A stretch of 64,000 bases of DNA, taken from positions 6,130,154 to 6,194,153 of the forward strand of contig JAPWDM010000023.1 of assembly GCA_035578155.1 (NCBI GenBank), written 5' to 3'. This stretch comes from Brachynemurus nebulosus. Lineage: Eukaryota > Arthropoda > Insecta > Neuroptera > Myrmeleontidae. Within the stretch, counting starts at the first letter, position 1, and every line of letters begins with the position of its first letter. The position numbers and the translations under genes are program-made. A model generated the notes under the pieces. The model saw only the letters and a list, made by a program, of their open reading frames with translations, ran no database searches and was not told the origin of the DNA. This document shows positions 21,843 through 34,480 of this stretch, piece by piece.

Positions 21843-24002
21843 TACAAAACTTTACAGCGATTTTCTGACACTTGTAATTTTTGAAACCGGTGAACAGTTT
21901 AAATCAAAATCTACTCGACCGATTGTTTCGAAATTTTGTATACAGCTTCCTTACATAAATGACCAGGTATCCCTGGAAGTTTGTTTTCTATTTTTTATAA
22001 TTATTAATTTTACAATAACAAATAGGTCCATATTTTAGACAAAATCGGTGTTTTCACTTCTAAGTGTCACCAAAAATTAAAAAATCGAAAAAAATTTCCT
22101 GCCAGGGATACCTTAGGAAAACGGTTATCTAATGATATCATTCATTTTTTTTTATTTCGGATGATCCACTCATGAGTTACATATATTGTTCACCGACAGA
22201 CAACTTTTTTTCGAGGCGCCTCCGAAAATTTGTTACCGTTGGCTTAATTATTTATATTTTGTTTTAAAAAAAATAAAGAAATGTTCAATGTTGTACTGTA
22301 ATGTCACGATCGATTAATTAAATTTGTATTACCTACAGCGTCTGAAAAAAAATTCTTAAAAATGGGTCTTTTTTATGCCGAGTTAACGTCCCCCCCCCCT
22401 TAAGACCATATTTGTTACTGAAATACACAAAATTTTGCCTGAACCGAAAGTTCGAATTTGATGGTTTTTGCTATTTTAGGCTCAAAATTTTCTCATAAGT
22501 CACGTGACTTAGGGGAATTTAAATTTTTTTTGTTTTTTCAGATAATATCTTTCTTGTTAGAACTAAGATATTTTTTAAATTTTGTAGCAAGATAGGGAGT
22601 CGTAGCATACTTTCAATCGGCAATTCAATTTTTTAAAAATAACGTCACAGTAGGTGGGGTGACTTGAAATATTAATTTTTTCCCCAGGAGGGGAACTTTG
22701 CACTCATCTATCTCTAAATTGCAAAATTTTGGATATTTATAACCGTTGACCGGAATGGTCTTGTTCGTTGGGTATATTTTGGTTATTATTTATAATTCCT
22801 TACTAAGTTATTAGTTACTGATTCCAACCCCTTTTCTCAGCACGTTTGAAAAAATAAAAGCAAAAGGGGAGAGTTCTACAACTGCGTTTAGGCTTTTTTC
22901 AAGTTCAGTAACGCGGGTAGCTAAATAGAGAGTGAAGGCACAGCTTACCCAAGTATTATATTCCTAAATTTGGAACAATCTACATACAGTCACTAATTCC
23001 AGAAAAATGTTCTATAATACAAATTCAGTAAATAATGACTGTCGTGTCAATAATTTCGCCCGTCTTTGAAATAAAAACTAAAGATATTTTGTTTACAGAA
23101 AAAAAAAGTTTTTACAATTTAAGTTGATAATTATATACACAAACAAGCTTTTCCATGAAAACTGATTGACTTTTCTTTGGCTCTGTCTGTGTATTTTGTG
23201 ATAACTGTTTTCCTCACATGTATATTTCACTATGGAATAAACAATATTAAACTTTGCAGTCACATGCAAACTAAATTCATTTAATACGAAACACTAAAAT
23301 AGCTAGTAAATAAATTTTTATGATGTTGTATTTCATAGCTTGCGGTTTGGATCGGTGCATTTGCGCCGTCAATGTTTGTAAATCTATCTGACGACCTTGA
23401 ATTAATAATAATGTCCGACCGTAAAATGTACAAATACAAATAATAATATAGTAATATAAAGTATTTATATGTATGTATTAATTATTACGAAATAATCATT
23501 CTATACATTTTTCTAATGGTCATTGACATTTTTTTTCCACTGCTGCGCGTCTACACATCATTAAAGTGTACTGCATTTTTTTAACCTCCATTTGACATCA
23601 TTATTGAATGATCTTGTTTTATATGTTTATATGCTTGATGTACCTTCAATTTAAATAGTATATTGCTTATCGAAGACCGTAAGTACTGCTTTTGTGGCTT
23701 TAGATACAACTATGGCCACAAAAATTTCACTTACGAGACTGAGTACGAGTAAGTTATTATTTCAACCCTCAACAAATCGTTCAAGTGCAACAAGTGCACT
23801 TGCGTACGAATGTTCGGTAAATACTCTTCCGTATAAAATTTTAGAGTAAAAAAGTCAGCAGTTATAAGAACATAAACCTCAACAATTTATTCAATCTACC
23901 TCCCATTTTTAATGTTCATGTTCTTTTCCAGATTTTTTATTTTAGTTTTAATATTGTCGATGTGTTTGCGAACATTAGCAAAGTATGCCAAACAGAGATT
24001 GG
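21843..24002. other. Unannotated stretch
   Basis: No gene is recognised. CCAGGTATCCCTGG (about 21962) and GCCAGGGATACC (about 22101) form an inverted pair about 140 bp apart, in sequence that looks like a decayed repeat. A 10-C run lies near 22390. Confidence 0.45.
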
Positions 24003-25010
24003 TAGCCTAGTGGCAAGATTAGTTGATTACAGCCCCGGATCTACGATTTTTTAGAACCGGGGCAGAAACTTGAAAATGGCGTCCCCCCCCTCTCCAACGT
24101 TTGACATAAATTGTCAAAAAAACTCATAAGTATATAAGTCCTTTACAAAACTCCTATTTTTTCCGTTGCGGTAATGATGAAAATTGAGGGTTTTGTAAAG
24201 GATCAATATATATAGGTACAAGTTGATGTTTTATTTTAATAAATCTACTCCGAAAGCACTACAAGTTGTACACATTTCAAATTTTTATCACCAGCCCCAT
24301 CAGAGATACAGGGCCGCAAAATTCCAAAATTTGGAAAAAAGTCAGTTTTCGGAAGTTTGTAAAAATTAAAGGATACAAGTTTCACAATTGAAATAGTGTA
24401 TATTTGTTTCATAATGGGTAGTTGTCCCATAAAAAATATTAAGAGGTTTAAAACATTCCTTCTATATAAGAAAAAAAAAATGTTCAAAGAGTGAATTTTG
24501 CTAAATTTTGATATCCAACTTTGGGTAAAGTTTTCTTATGGAAAGGACGAAAATAGGTTAAATATGGACATCAATTAAAATAAAGAGATATTTATTACCT
24601 TTAAAATGGTTTTTATTTCAACCTTTTAGGATGAACCGTTTATAAAATGTGTGCATTGGCATAAATGGCTGCAAACACAAAAATCAGCGCAAATTGGAAA
24701 ACAAAAATGGCTACCACGCTTAAACGGTTCAAGATAATTTTTTTTAAGAATTGCTCTCAACACTTCATTTATAATATACAGAAACAACTGGAAGAATATT
24801 AATTTTTTCTAAAATGGGTCGAACAACCAACTTTTTTTTATATCATTTGATATAGACCGCCCTAGTATGATTTTGGCGCCCCGTGAAGCTGACGCCCGGG
24901 GCAGGGACCCCGGTTCGCCCCCCGCCCCCTTAGATCCGGGCCTGGTTGATTAGTGACCAAGAAGTTTTGGTTTCGAGGCCAAGTCGGTCCAGTTTGACAA
25001 TTTTTCAATT
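24003..25010 (+). mobile_element. tRNA-derived SINE-like repeat, split by a hAT element
   Basis: TAGCCTAGTGG (about 24004-24014) fits a Pol III A box. GGTTTCGAGGCC (about 24970-24981) is close to a B box. If the 24030-24944 insertion and one GTTGATTA are removed, the two boxes lie about 45 bp apart, a tRNA-like spacing. A T-rich segment follows the B box. This is probably a SINE head interrupted by transposition. It is not a functional tRNA gene, since no cloverleaf can be drawn. Confidence 0.55.
24030..24944. mobile_element. hAT non-autonomous element, perfect 8-bp duplication
   Basis: The 915-bp element has ends CAGCCCCGGATCTACG and (reverse complement) CAGGCCCGGATCTAAG. It is flanked by identical GTTGATTA copies (24022-24029 and 24945-24952). 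G+C-rich subterminal sequence with CCGGGGC words lies at both ends and the middle is A+T-rich. No transposase reading frame is seen. Confidence 0.9.
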
Positions 25011-25289
25011 ATTATGTGATTTTTAATTAATCTTTTTGATGATACGAATTACAAACAGCAATTTTTAAGTGTTATTCCTAAAAAATACGTTAATTTGCTG
25101 TTGAAGTCGTGCTTTAATAAGCTTTCCTTTGACACCTTACACAGTGTCCTTTGCACCAGATTTTTTTTTAAATTTTACCTCAAATAATTCTCTACTCGAT
25201 TTCCATTAGTGTTCCGTTTTGTCAATTTTGAAACGGGACACTACAAAGAAAATACTACTGAGAATTTTTCTAAATAAATTCAGTTAAAT
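25011..25289. other. Unannotated stretch
   Basis: No feature recognised between the SINE and the Helitron. Confidence 0.5.
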
Positions 25290-26006
25290 CTTAATAATAT
25301 TATAATAAATGTGAAAGTTTGGATGTTTGTTGCTCAATCATACTGAAACGGTTGGACCAATTTTGATAAAATTTCATATACACACTCCTTATACACTAAT
25401 TTAACACATGGGCTAAATTTTATCCCGGTTGCAAGTTCCTGAGGGATACAAAAAGAATTATTCAAACACACACCAAAAAACAAAACTTAATTCGATGAAA
25501 TTTGGTACGCTGGCATTATTTATCCTGAGTTAACATATAGGATAATCTTATCCCGATTAAAGGTTCCTGTGGGATGACTGAACCGAACTCGATTAAATAC
25601 AATATAGACACTATTTACTACGAGCACATGTAGCAAGAATTTTAATAACACATAGAATAATTTTATCCCGATTGAAGGTTCCCGGGGGATACAAAATATA
25701 TTATTAAATCATGTCCAAATAATTAAACCGAATTTGATTAAATTTGGTACACAGACATGATTAATCCATGATAAGTTAAAACATAGGCTAATCTTATCCT
25801 GATTTATTGTTCCCGTGGGACGACTGAACCAAATTTGATAAAATTTAATATACAAACTTGATTTGCTATGAACACATATAGTAATAATTTCTAAATAGTT
25901 TTAGTCGGGATAGTTTAATCCCGATTGGTGGCTTCCGGGGGAAGAAGGGGGAACACAAAGCGGGGGGATTGAATTCAATGCGGGCGAAGCCGCGGGTCAG
26001 AGCTAG
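25290..26006 (+). mobile_element. Non-autonomous Helitron
   Basis: The 5' end is TCTTAATAATATTATAATAA followed by ATGTGAAAGTTTGG. The 3' end GGGCGAAGCCGCGG (short GC stem) is followed by GCTAG, ending CTAG before T. The flanking A and T fit the AT target of Helitrons. The inside holds about four diverged tandem units of 110-150 bp, each with TTATCCCGATT then GGTTCC-GGGGGAT and GAATTTGATTAAATTTGGTA. No Rep/helicase coding sequence is present. Confidence 0.85.
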
Positions 26007-28207
26007 TATATAATAAAAATATAATATGTACATATACATACATATATGAAATTCTTACCAAGTTGAACAACTTTTTACCAGCAAGATTTTTTTATTATTT
26101 TATTTTACAGTTACGTAGACGCCAAACGCGATCATACAAAGTATTTAAATACATTTTAATTTCATTATAAAACACGTTTCTTTCAGCCTACTTGATTTTC
26201 TAAAGTTTTCAATAAAAATTTTTGATTAATTTTATTATAATATTAATTGAAGGCAACCAGCGTATAAAATTTGCATATATGTTTTTTTAAAAGTGTAAAA
26301 CAGACGATTATAAGTTGAACTTTTTAAAACATAATCTTATTCTTTTAAAATATTTATTCGACACTCCCACCATAAAAGTATTTGACTTGTTATTTGATTT
26401 TTTACAATATGTATTCATTTTTTGATAGTAAACGGTATACACTTATTACGAAATTTTTTGTGGATTTTGAAAATTTTACTATAGAAAAGATTTGGGTGAG
26501 ATCTTTTATCCTAAAACGAATCGCTGTTGATAACTCGTTTACACTGAAGCAGTAAGTATTAAGTAGAATGCTTTGAAATGCCAAAAAAGACGATTTCATT
26601 GGAGAATTTCTTCCAACTCTTACTGGAGAGTAAAAATAATGTGGTTTAATGTCCGTTTTTATGTCATCGAAGATGACATATTAATATGGTTGTGTGACTG
26701 AATAATTATTGAGTTGTACATCCATATTAAATAAACGCAAGAGGGCTGTAGAGTTAACAACTATAGAGTTAACAAAAAATCATAAATTAACACTTTCACT
26801 GAGATGACATTACTTAGTGCGTGTCAAAAACACGCATTTAACGAATTTTATTAAGATTTCCCATCTTTACTGGAGAGTATATTTTCACGTGATCTAAGGT
26901 ACACAAGTTTTTCCTTTAGTTTAGAAGAAAATGGCGGTACAAGCGCAAATCTAACGTAGATGATTTTTTTTTCGAAGAGGTTCATGGTGGGCAGCATGAT
27001 AATTTTCAAGTAACAGCCAGAACATAATTTTTTTTTCATCAATTACATTAATTTTCCCAAAGTGGTACACGAAATTAATGACAAATATTGACTTACCGAT
27101 AAATGGTATGATTTGAAAATCGATGAAAACATCAACCTTAATTTGGTTCTAAAAAATTACTTATTTGTTGATCAATTTCAAAAATATGTGTATTAATACC
27201 CTAGATGACATCTATCTAAGAAGCTATAGATACAATTTCAAATCAATCGGATGAGTTAGAGCGGCCTTGCTGACCGCTTTAGAAAACAGGGTTTCGAGAA
27301 AAATGTCTGTGAAGTTTCAAAACGTATTTAACATTCTGGAGATTTATACGTATGTACCATTAACGTCATCTGTGAGTTATTTATGGAAATATAACTGACC
27401 TGTAATAATATAACGACGTTTTTGAACGTCTTCAACCGTTTGAAGTCGTTTTAGAAATGGTGTTCAAAACGGTTTTTACAAATAGTTTCGTTTTGAATTT
27501 CATTCTAAAATTTTTTCCAAGTGATGTAACGCCTTAATTTAAGTATGACTTCGAATGGGTCGACATGCTCAGCTTTTGGTAAATAATTTTTGTTAATTTT
27601 TGTCAACAAATTTTCGAATCGCATGTATACAATGGAAAGTTTTTTTCAGTTATGTATTTATGATTGATTGTACTTAAACGAAACTATGCAAGTATGTTAC
27701 ATAATTAATATACGACATACGTACATGCATACATACAACTTGAATACGTCGTGCACTAACTAACTTGTCTCAATAATATAACGTACATTTATAATCTTAT
27801 AAATTGCTCGGCGCCAACCTTGTTACTTTATCTGTGAATATTGCCTCAAGCAATATGATTAAAACCGATTTTTTTTACCAAAGCAAAAATGAGAACACAG
27901 CTGAGAGCTGAGAGAGATATCATGTCAATTTTTTTTTTTGTGTTCATTAAATACATTTTATATTTCTTTTTTTTAATAAAATATGATATCTTAATGACGC
28001 GAGACTAGTTCAGTGTCGTGCACACATAGAAAGGAGAAAGAACCGCGAGTTAAATTAGAAAAACATTTTATCATTCCAATAATAACTAATGTGTCATCTC
28101 GATTAGTGATAATCATTTTAAATATTTGTTATTTATTAAAATTTTTTTTGAAAATGTTTCCTAGAATACGTTTTAGATGTTTTCCATAGTTTAAAAAGCG
28201 AAAAGAG
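26007..28207. other. Unannotated A+T-rich stretch
   Basis: No gene or named element is recognised. TTTTACAG at about 26104-26111 precedes TACGTAGACGCCAAACGCG, which has exon-like composition but no supporting context. Short open frames near 26402 and 26851 (minus) show no family signature. Confidence 0.45.
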
Positions 28208-28209
28208 TA

Positions 28210-29150
28210 CCGTAAGATGGTCTTGACTCGGTCACTTTTTTGCTATTTTAGGTATAACTCCTTCCTGCTGTTGAATACAACAATAAATACGTTTCTATCT
28301 CATAAAGTATGTTTCCTTTATTATATCCCTGAACCTTTAACTTACATGTGTCTGTAAATAAAAATAATAAAAAATAAATAAAAGTGACCGAGTCAACATG
28401 GTAAAACGCTGTTGAGTCGGTCACCTACTTAAATTGCATTACAACGTCGAAACTAACCTTTTCAGTCCAAATTCGGGGATATATTTAGACAACAGAGCTT
28501 GTTTACAACAGTTGGTGATTGGTTGCAAAGCTTGCAAAGTCAGATGTAAGAAATATGGGAAAAAATCAATGGCACACCACATACAAAGACTAAGATATTT
28601 TATTGATTAACATAGAGTAAGGGATAGTGTTTTACAAATTAGTATGATGTAATAAAATAACATAGGCCTATTTTAACATCTTAAATTATGTTATATCCAT
28701 CAAACGAATACTTAAATTTAAAAGAAACAAGATTTCTCATCAAAAATGAGGGTGACCGACTCAACAATAGAATTTGTTTACACCGAATATTTTTTTTGTT
28801 GCTAAGGATACGATTATACACCTATCGAAATATCGATGCCGATTAAGTTTAGAGTCGAATAAAACCATCTCTTTTCGATTTATTATTCAATATCTGATTA
28901 TGTATGCCTTAACCAGACAATAATATTCCGTCGCTGTTTTTAGATTATTTGATCAACCCGGTATTATATTTTAGAACAACCAATTCGAGTTGAAAGACAT
29001 TTACAGCTGCTTAGAGTGTTTATAAACGATGAAAACAAGACCAGTTGCGAAACATTAGGTTGTCTGGTATCTTAATAACAAACATTTTTACCGATCGCGA
29101 CATGGGTGACCGACTCAACAACCCCTGATCGAGTCAAGACCATCTTACGG
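28210..29150. mobile_element. TA-flanked element 3 (941 bp), homologue of element 2
   Basis: Ends are CCGTAAGATGGTCTTGACTC and (reverse complement) CCGTAAGATGGTCTTGACTC, with TA at 28208-28209 and 29151-29152. A motif GTGACCGACTCAACA recurs about six times: both ends, a palindrome at 28383-28425, near 28750 and near 29105. The middle (TTATATCCCTGAACC, AAATAATAAAAAATAA, ACTTAAATTGC, AACTAACCT) aligns with element 2, but the recurring motif differs. No transposase ORF. Confidence 0.85.
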
Positions 29151-29152
29151 TA

Positions 29153-29529
29153 GTTGATTTTTGGAAGTGTTGATATTAAATTACACAATTTAATGTACTT
29201 AACCTAACCTAACCCAATCTAACCCTAGTTACAGTTTTATAAGTAAGGAAACTCTTAGAAGGTTCTAAATCTCTCTTTCCGGAAATTAAGACAGTAAATA
29301 ACATTTTCCCCTGGAATTGGCATATTTTACTGAGATAACTAAAACTGTATTAAACTTATGATAGTTTTAAAGGGAAGGGAGTTCACAACCAGTGACCTAA
29401 ATAATTTTTTCATACAAGGGTATAAAAAAGTACATGGCATTTTGACTCTGATTGTACTGAAATTTATTAGGGACCATATATGGGCGAATCATTAAATACT
29501 CTCAAAATACGAGAAAAAAAGGATTAGTA
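29153..29529. other. Short telomere-like run, otherwise empty
   Basis: AACCTAACCTAACCCAATCT near 29200-29219, then AACCCTAG, contains CCTAA units like the insect telomere repeat TTAGG. A GTTAGGTTACGTTAGGTTA near 16013 is similar. It is too short to be more than an interstitial trace. No gene is present. Confidence 0.4.
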
Positions 29530-29700
29530 AGACCTTGAGACTTAATGAGATTTCATGGTGGCGTCGTGACTAAATTACTTCGGTTACGATGGTCTTTGTG
29601 AGGGATCATCTAGGAAAAAAACCGCACAATTTCTGCAAAATTCATTAAAAACCATCGAATAGTTTCGAAGTTATGTCACTTAATGAGATGTTCGGAATCG
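29530..29700. repeat. Third copy of the 13.4-kb direct repeat
   Basis: TTAATGAGATTTCATGGTGG, then TTACTTCGGTTACGAT, GGGATCATCTAGGAA and GAAGTTATGTCACTTAATG follow the same order as 13404-13560. It is a diverged dispersed repeat. Confidence 0.5.
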
Positions 29701-29918
29701 TAGACAGAGAAACAGACATGAAACCAAAATTGTTCAGGAAGTTCTAAAACGTAAACTGCCCGTAAAAATTTTCACTTTGGAAGCAGAAGCGGAAACTTTG
29801 GAGAAAAATATGTATTGCAATAATGATTGTACAATACGACCTTGTGCATTGCTTATCTATTATAACATTTCACAAGTTCAGCTATACTTATCACCAATTT
29901 GTTAGCTTTTATTTAAGA

Positions 29919-30729
29919 CTAGCATTTATCCGCGGCTTCGCCCGTGTGGCTTTTGAAATTATCACATCTAGTTAAAACATATAAAGTGTACTTTCATCGT
30001 GTCACTATTGCGCGTCAAGAACTGTTACTTTTTTCTTTGGAATTTTCCCACAGAAATAAAATATTTCCCTCGGGTAAAATCACCGATTCTCTTTTATACT
30101 GTTTTAAATATATTTTCCCACGGAAATAAGACTTTCCACAGGAGTTAGATATTTACCGGGGTAGAAAATAGTCTGTGTCCTTTTTCGTCCTCTCTGTAAA
30201 CAATATGCAAAGTTTGAAATCAATCATCCTTTTTTTAATAGTTTGTTGTTATTTCATTTTTTTCGTTTTAAATACATTTTCCCTCAGGAATGAGATATTT
30301 TACCGGGATAAAATATAACCTATGTTTATCGCTGTCGTCCGTATCGCTGTTAACCTATCGTCATCTTTGTCTATCATCATTTTTTTGTTTCATTTAAAAT
30401 ATAGTTTTCCACAGGAATGAAATTTCCTACGGCAAATTTTCCGGGGTATAAAGCAGTTTGTGTCCTTTTTCATTCCTTCTGTTAGCAATATATAAAGTTT
30501 GAAATCATTTATCCGTTTTTTTAATAGTCAGCTGTTGTAATTTAATACATTTTCCCTCGGGAATTAAATATTTTCTCGAGATAAAAAGTAGCCTATAACC
30601 ATCTCTGTCCCGTAAGTAACGTCTGTGTCAAGTTTCAAGTTGATTGGTTAAGCTGTTGAAGCGTGAAAGACAGTCAAACAAACAAACAAACAAACAAACT
30701 CACTTTTGCATTTATAATATTAGTTAGGA
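29919..30729 (-). mobile_element. Non-autonomous Helitron, minus orientation
   Basis: On the minus strand it starts TCCTAACTAATATTATAAAT and ends with GGGCGAAGCCGCGG, then ATGCTAG, before T. It shares TAATATTATAAATG and the 14-base 3' stem with the Helitron at 25290. A CAAA run (about 30679-30700) lies near the 5' end. Diverged units with TTTTCCC-CGG and AAAATAGTCTGTGTCC fill the middle. No Rep/helicase sequence. Confidence 0.85.
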
Positions 30730-32587
30730 TAATTTGCCTGCCATACCTCCAAATCGTATGCGTATTCGTAGAACGCAACAAAATTAAAACGGAGTTCTAT
30801 AATTAGATTGAAAATCGTTCTATGTATATTTTTTGTATTTATTAAACAATTTGGCACACATCCCATTCAAAATATTTTTACTTTACTATGTGTTTTATTA
30901 TTACAGACGAATCATACGATTAGAAGTGCTTGGTACAATGTAAAATTTCGTCACTAGAAACAAAAAAATTTCAGCAATATTATTGAAAAATTTAATTAAA
31001 CGGAACCAAACGTGTCATTGAAATAGGACACAAATCAGATTAGTGTTTGGAAAGTCAAAAATCTGTGTAGGCACTTAGGCAATCAAATTATAATTTTGCG
31101 ACATTGTCGAAACGAGTTTATTTGTTGATTTGGTTTTTACACCTCAACAGTGTATGCAGTCGACTTGAAACTACATACGTGGGAATAGTTCGGAAAACGG
31201 AAAAGGGCACAGGCTACTCTTCATTACCAGAAAATGTCGTTGAAACGAATGACTGACTTGAAACTTTGCATACCGTGAACACAGGGGACGGAAAACGAAA
31301 ATAAGCTATAGTTTGGAAAAATATTTAACTTTCTTGAACAGAGCCGCGAAAAGTATAATGGTTTTAGGCGCCCTTTTCTGCACCGAGACCCGAGGCTACA
31401 GTCCCGGCTGCCCCGCCCCGCGTCAAACGTGTCACTGAAAATATATAAATTTAAAATCATTAAAGTCATTCAAAGTTGATTGTAAATAAAGTTGGAAAAT
31501 TAGCTTCAAAATTCTTTTTTTAAATCTCTTTTAAGACAATAAGTTTGCATGTTGCTTACAACAATTACTAATAAAAGAGAAATGCGTTGTATCCGGGAAG
31601 ATACGTTCCAAGTACATAAAAATGTGTTCAATGTCTTGACACAAAGTGTTTTATTTTAGTAAGTTTACTATTAAGGTCAAGTAAAACAATATTTTCAGTT
31701 CCTGTTACAAAAAGAAAGCCCCACACCTTATTCTATCTACATATTATTTATCATAGTCTGTGTCTTCTGGTTGTAGATACCTATATGCAAAAGACAAGCT
31801 TTTGTTATTGAAATGAAATAAAAAAATCGTATGATTCATACAACACGTGGTATAAACACACTTTAAAAAGGAAGGTTTATTCAATCGTGTTGATGTGATG
31901 CCAAAAAAATGAAAATAAATCCACTTTCCAATTTTGTTTTATTTATTTATTTTTCTTTCAGTTATTTTGAACTGTAGAGGCCAATCTCAGTTAATGCGAT
32001 ATTTAAGTACCTACGGAAGGTGTTTAAACAGGAATAGTGATTTTCGAGATATTTTAAGGAAGAATAAATATTGGAGAAAATTTGAAATTTTTTCTTAAAT
32101 TTCTCATTGGAAATAATTTTTAATTGTACAATTTTGTTCAGATGACAGAATTTTTTATCAGGAACACCAAAAACAAAAAAACTGCCGGACGGAAATTATG
32201 ATGGTATTATGATAAAAAAAATTTTTGTTAAAGCATATTTTTTGACAAATTGTATTATTTTAAAATTATTATTTTAAACTTGTAAATTATTCGCAAGTCT
32301 CGTAACATTTTGGTGATGAATACAACTAAAACATTTTGCGCTACCAGAAAACAAGTTGATTCTTTCTTTTCAATCAGTAGAAATATTTTTAAAATGATTT
32401 CGTTGTTTAAAAATTAAGAAAATTCTTTATTTTCTTTGAATCAAAAAATATTTCTTTGAATAAAAACTTATTTCAATAGTCAAAAAAATATTTCTTTAAT
32501 CTATATACAAATAAATCGTCTTGAGAGTGAACAAAAGGACATTACTAATTTATTATTTAAAGTAACAATAAAAAAAATATAATTATA
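30730..32587. other. Unannotated A+T-rich stretch
   Basis: No gene recognised. A G+C-rich patch at 31340-31430 (CCCGGCTGCCCCGCCCCGCG) may be a decayed hAT-type fragment like those at 18574 and 24030, but no ends were found. Confidence 0.45.
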
Positions 32588-32589
32588 TA

Positions 32590-32645
32590 CAGTGAATCCT
32601 CTGTAACGTGACAAACACTTGCAGGATTATCAGATTTGCCGGACT
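32590..32645 (+). mobile_element. Solo pogo/Tigger-like end
   Basis: TA (32588-32589) is followed by CAGTGAATCCTCTGTAACGT, then a GATT-TCAGATTTGCCGGA segment. This resembles the CAGT...CTCTATAACG ends of Tigger/pogo elements. No partner end was found nearby. Confidence 0.35.
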
Positions 32646-34149
32646 AATAATTTTTTTTATTTTAATTCACTTTCACTTACCTATCGAATTTCCCAGGATA
32701 TTGTGCTAAACAAGGATCGAATTACAGGGCGATCAACTATAATAATATATAATTACATGTACTTGTATGAAACTTATAAATATTTAATGTAAAAAAAAAA
32801 AATTAATATTTATATATTAATATGAATCATCATTGGCTTTGTGTAGAATGCATTTTTTAAATTTTATATAAATTATTCAATTTCAAGGTTAAAATTGATG
32901 TATTTTGATATGATATTTAACAGGCTCAGACATTTTGTTCTATGTATGATTATATATCTGAAATTTAAAAAAAAATACAGTAAAATCATTTCAAAAGTAG
33001 ACTGTATGATATTAAGGGGGAACTTATTTTTACTTTCGTGGAAAATTTTCTTTCAAAAACAACCTGATTTGGGGTCGTTCTCTTTGTTTTCGCACATGCC
33101 TTGACCACATCGAATTGCAGTAACAATTTTCTAATTCCAAGATTTATTAAATTACGCTGTTTTTCTTAAAAATATCAGCCAAATATGTCAAACTTGACGC
33201 GACACAAATGACGTAAGCCTACTTGCATTATAGTAAAACATCTATCTACTTAAAATTGATCTGGTTATTTTGATACTCATTTAATAAACGATTCAAACAA
33301 AACATTTTAAACCAATGAATTGAGTAAATTTTTATAAACTAATTACAAACCCACACAACAAGGCAATTAATTATATCAGACACACACCCCCCCCTCCCCA
33401 TAGAGGTACGCACTGTTATATACAGATACAGACAATATGGTAGCCAACACCGCCAGCATTACCAGAGCTCTAACATTACTTATGGTTGAGATGACTAAAA
33501 AATTTCTTCGTATTCTCCTTCGATCAAGTAAATCAATTCGAAAACATTTAATACGTAATTTAATTTTTTTCGTAAAAAAATTATTTCGTTAAAAATCTCA
33601 AACTCAATCCCTACGTAGCTACGTAGCCACGTAGTTGGCTGACTCTTACGGTTGAGAAAATTTCAATTTTTAATTAGTAATAAAGGCAAGTAGGCGGATT
33701 ATACAATTTTTTAAGTTTTTAATGTTCTCGTTTTTTTTTTTTTATTTGGTTCAATAATTTGATGATGTTAAGGTAGATATTTTTAGATTGAATTATTCCT
33801 CCCCCTCCCTCTGTTTATTACAACATATATGCTCTTCGAATTTAGTCAGTGGCGTATTCTTAAATGCAAGGATCAATAGGCTTTTGTTCTATTAACGACG
33901 CTGACTTTATACGGTAACAAAAAAATCTGCGATTTTTGGGAAATTGTTTTGAATTCAACTACGATTTTGGCAGTTTATTTGACTTTGCTTTATTTTTTAA
34001 TTTCCTACCATGGCTCATTTAACGCAGCATTGCCAGATTTTAGGTTAAGAATTCATTTATTGCAATAAATAATTATTTCTTCGATAACACTGTTACTAAT
34101 TATTTTTAAATTTTGTACGCATGTTTACACAGATTAACCTGTTTAGTAT
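32646..34149. other. Unannotated stretch with short tandem words
   Basis: No gene recognised. A C-rich tract lies near 33388-33400. Three tandem copies of the self-complementary octamer CTACGTAG (the last one CCACGTAG) lie at 33611-33634. Confidence 0.5.
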
Positions 34150-34480
34150 ATATAAAAAACTGTAGCTAGCAGTGTGTCCAGAGTGTGTCAGATATCGTTT
34201 AAGTCCATTAGTCGTTGAAATGCTCTCCCAAGCCACACATCATATAGTTAGTATTGTTGATGAACCACTTAGAATAATGTAATACATATATAGCATATAT
34301 ACGTACGCATGCGTATACCACTCAATACCCCACCTGCCTCACATAGAGTGTGACGTGTGGTGATGTACATAGCACACATATCATACTAATATATTCGTGT
34401 CCATACATCATGTATTTTAGTTGTATGTGTGCTGTGCTAAGTCACTCACTGGCGACAGAGAGAACAGTTTGATAGACATA
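34150..34480. repeat. Weak dispersed repeat
   Basis: AGCAGTGTGTCCAGAGTGTG followed by a TTTAAG word resembles 2405-2480. GTGTGCTGTGCTA and TAGCACACAT-like words repeat in both orientations between 34330 and 34440. It is probably an old foldback repeat. No ORF. Confidence 0.35.

Noticed and set aside
24003..24990. Functional tRNA gene interrupted by an insertion
   Set aside because: A and B boxes are present, but the acceptor, anticodon and T arms cannot be paired into a cloverleaf. A SINE head is the better call.
25290..26006. CRISPR-like regularly spaced repeats
   Set aside because: Units are diverged, unequal in spacing and lie within Helitron termini in an animal-type sequence.
29194..29225. 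Telomere end
   Set aside because: Only two to four imperfect CCTAA units, surrounded by ordinary interspersed repeats.
31224..31469. 81-residue minus-strand frame with a Cys/Arg-rich centre
   Set aside because: It coincides with a short GC-rich patch resembling decayed hAT-type sequence. No domain and no splice support.
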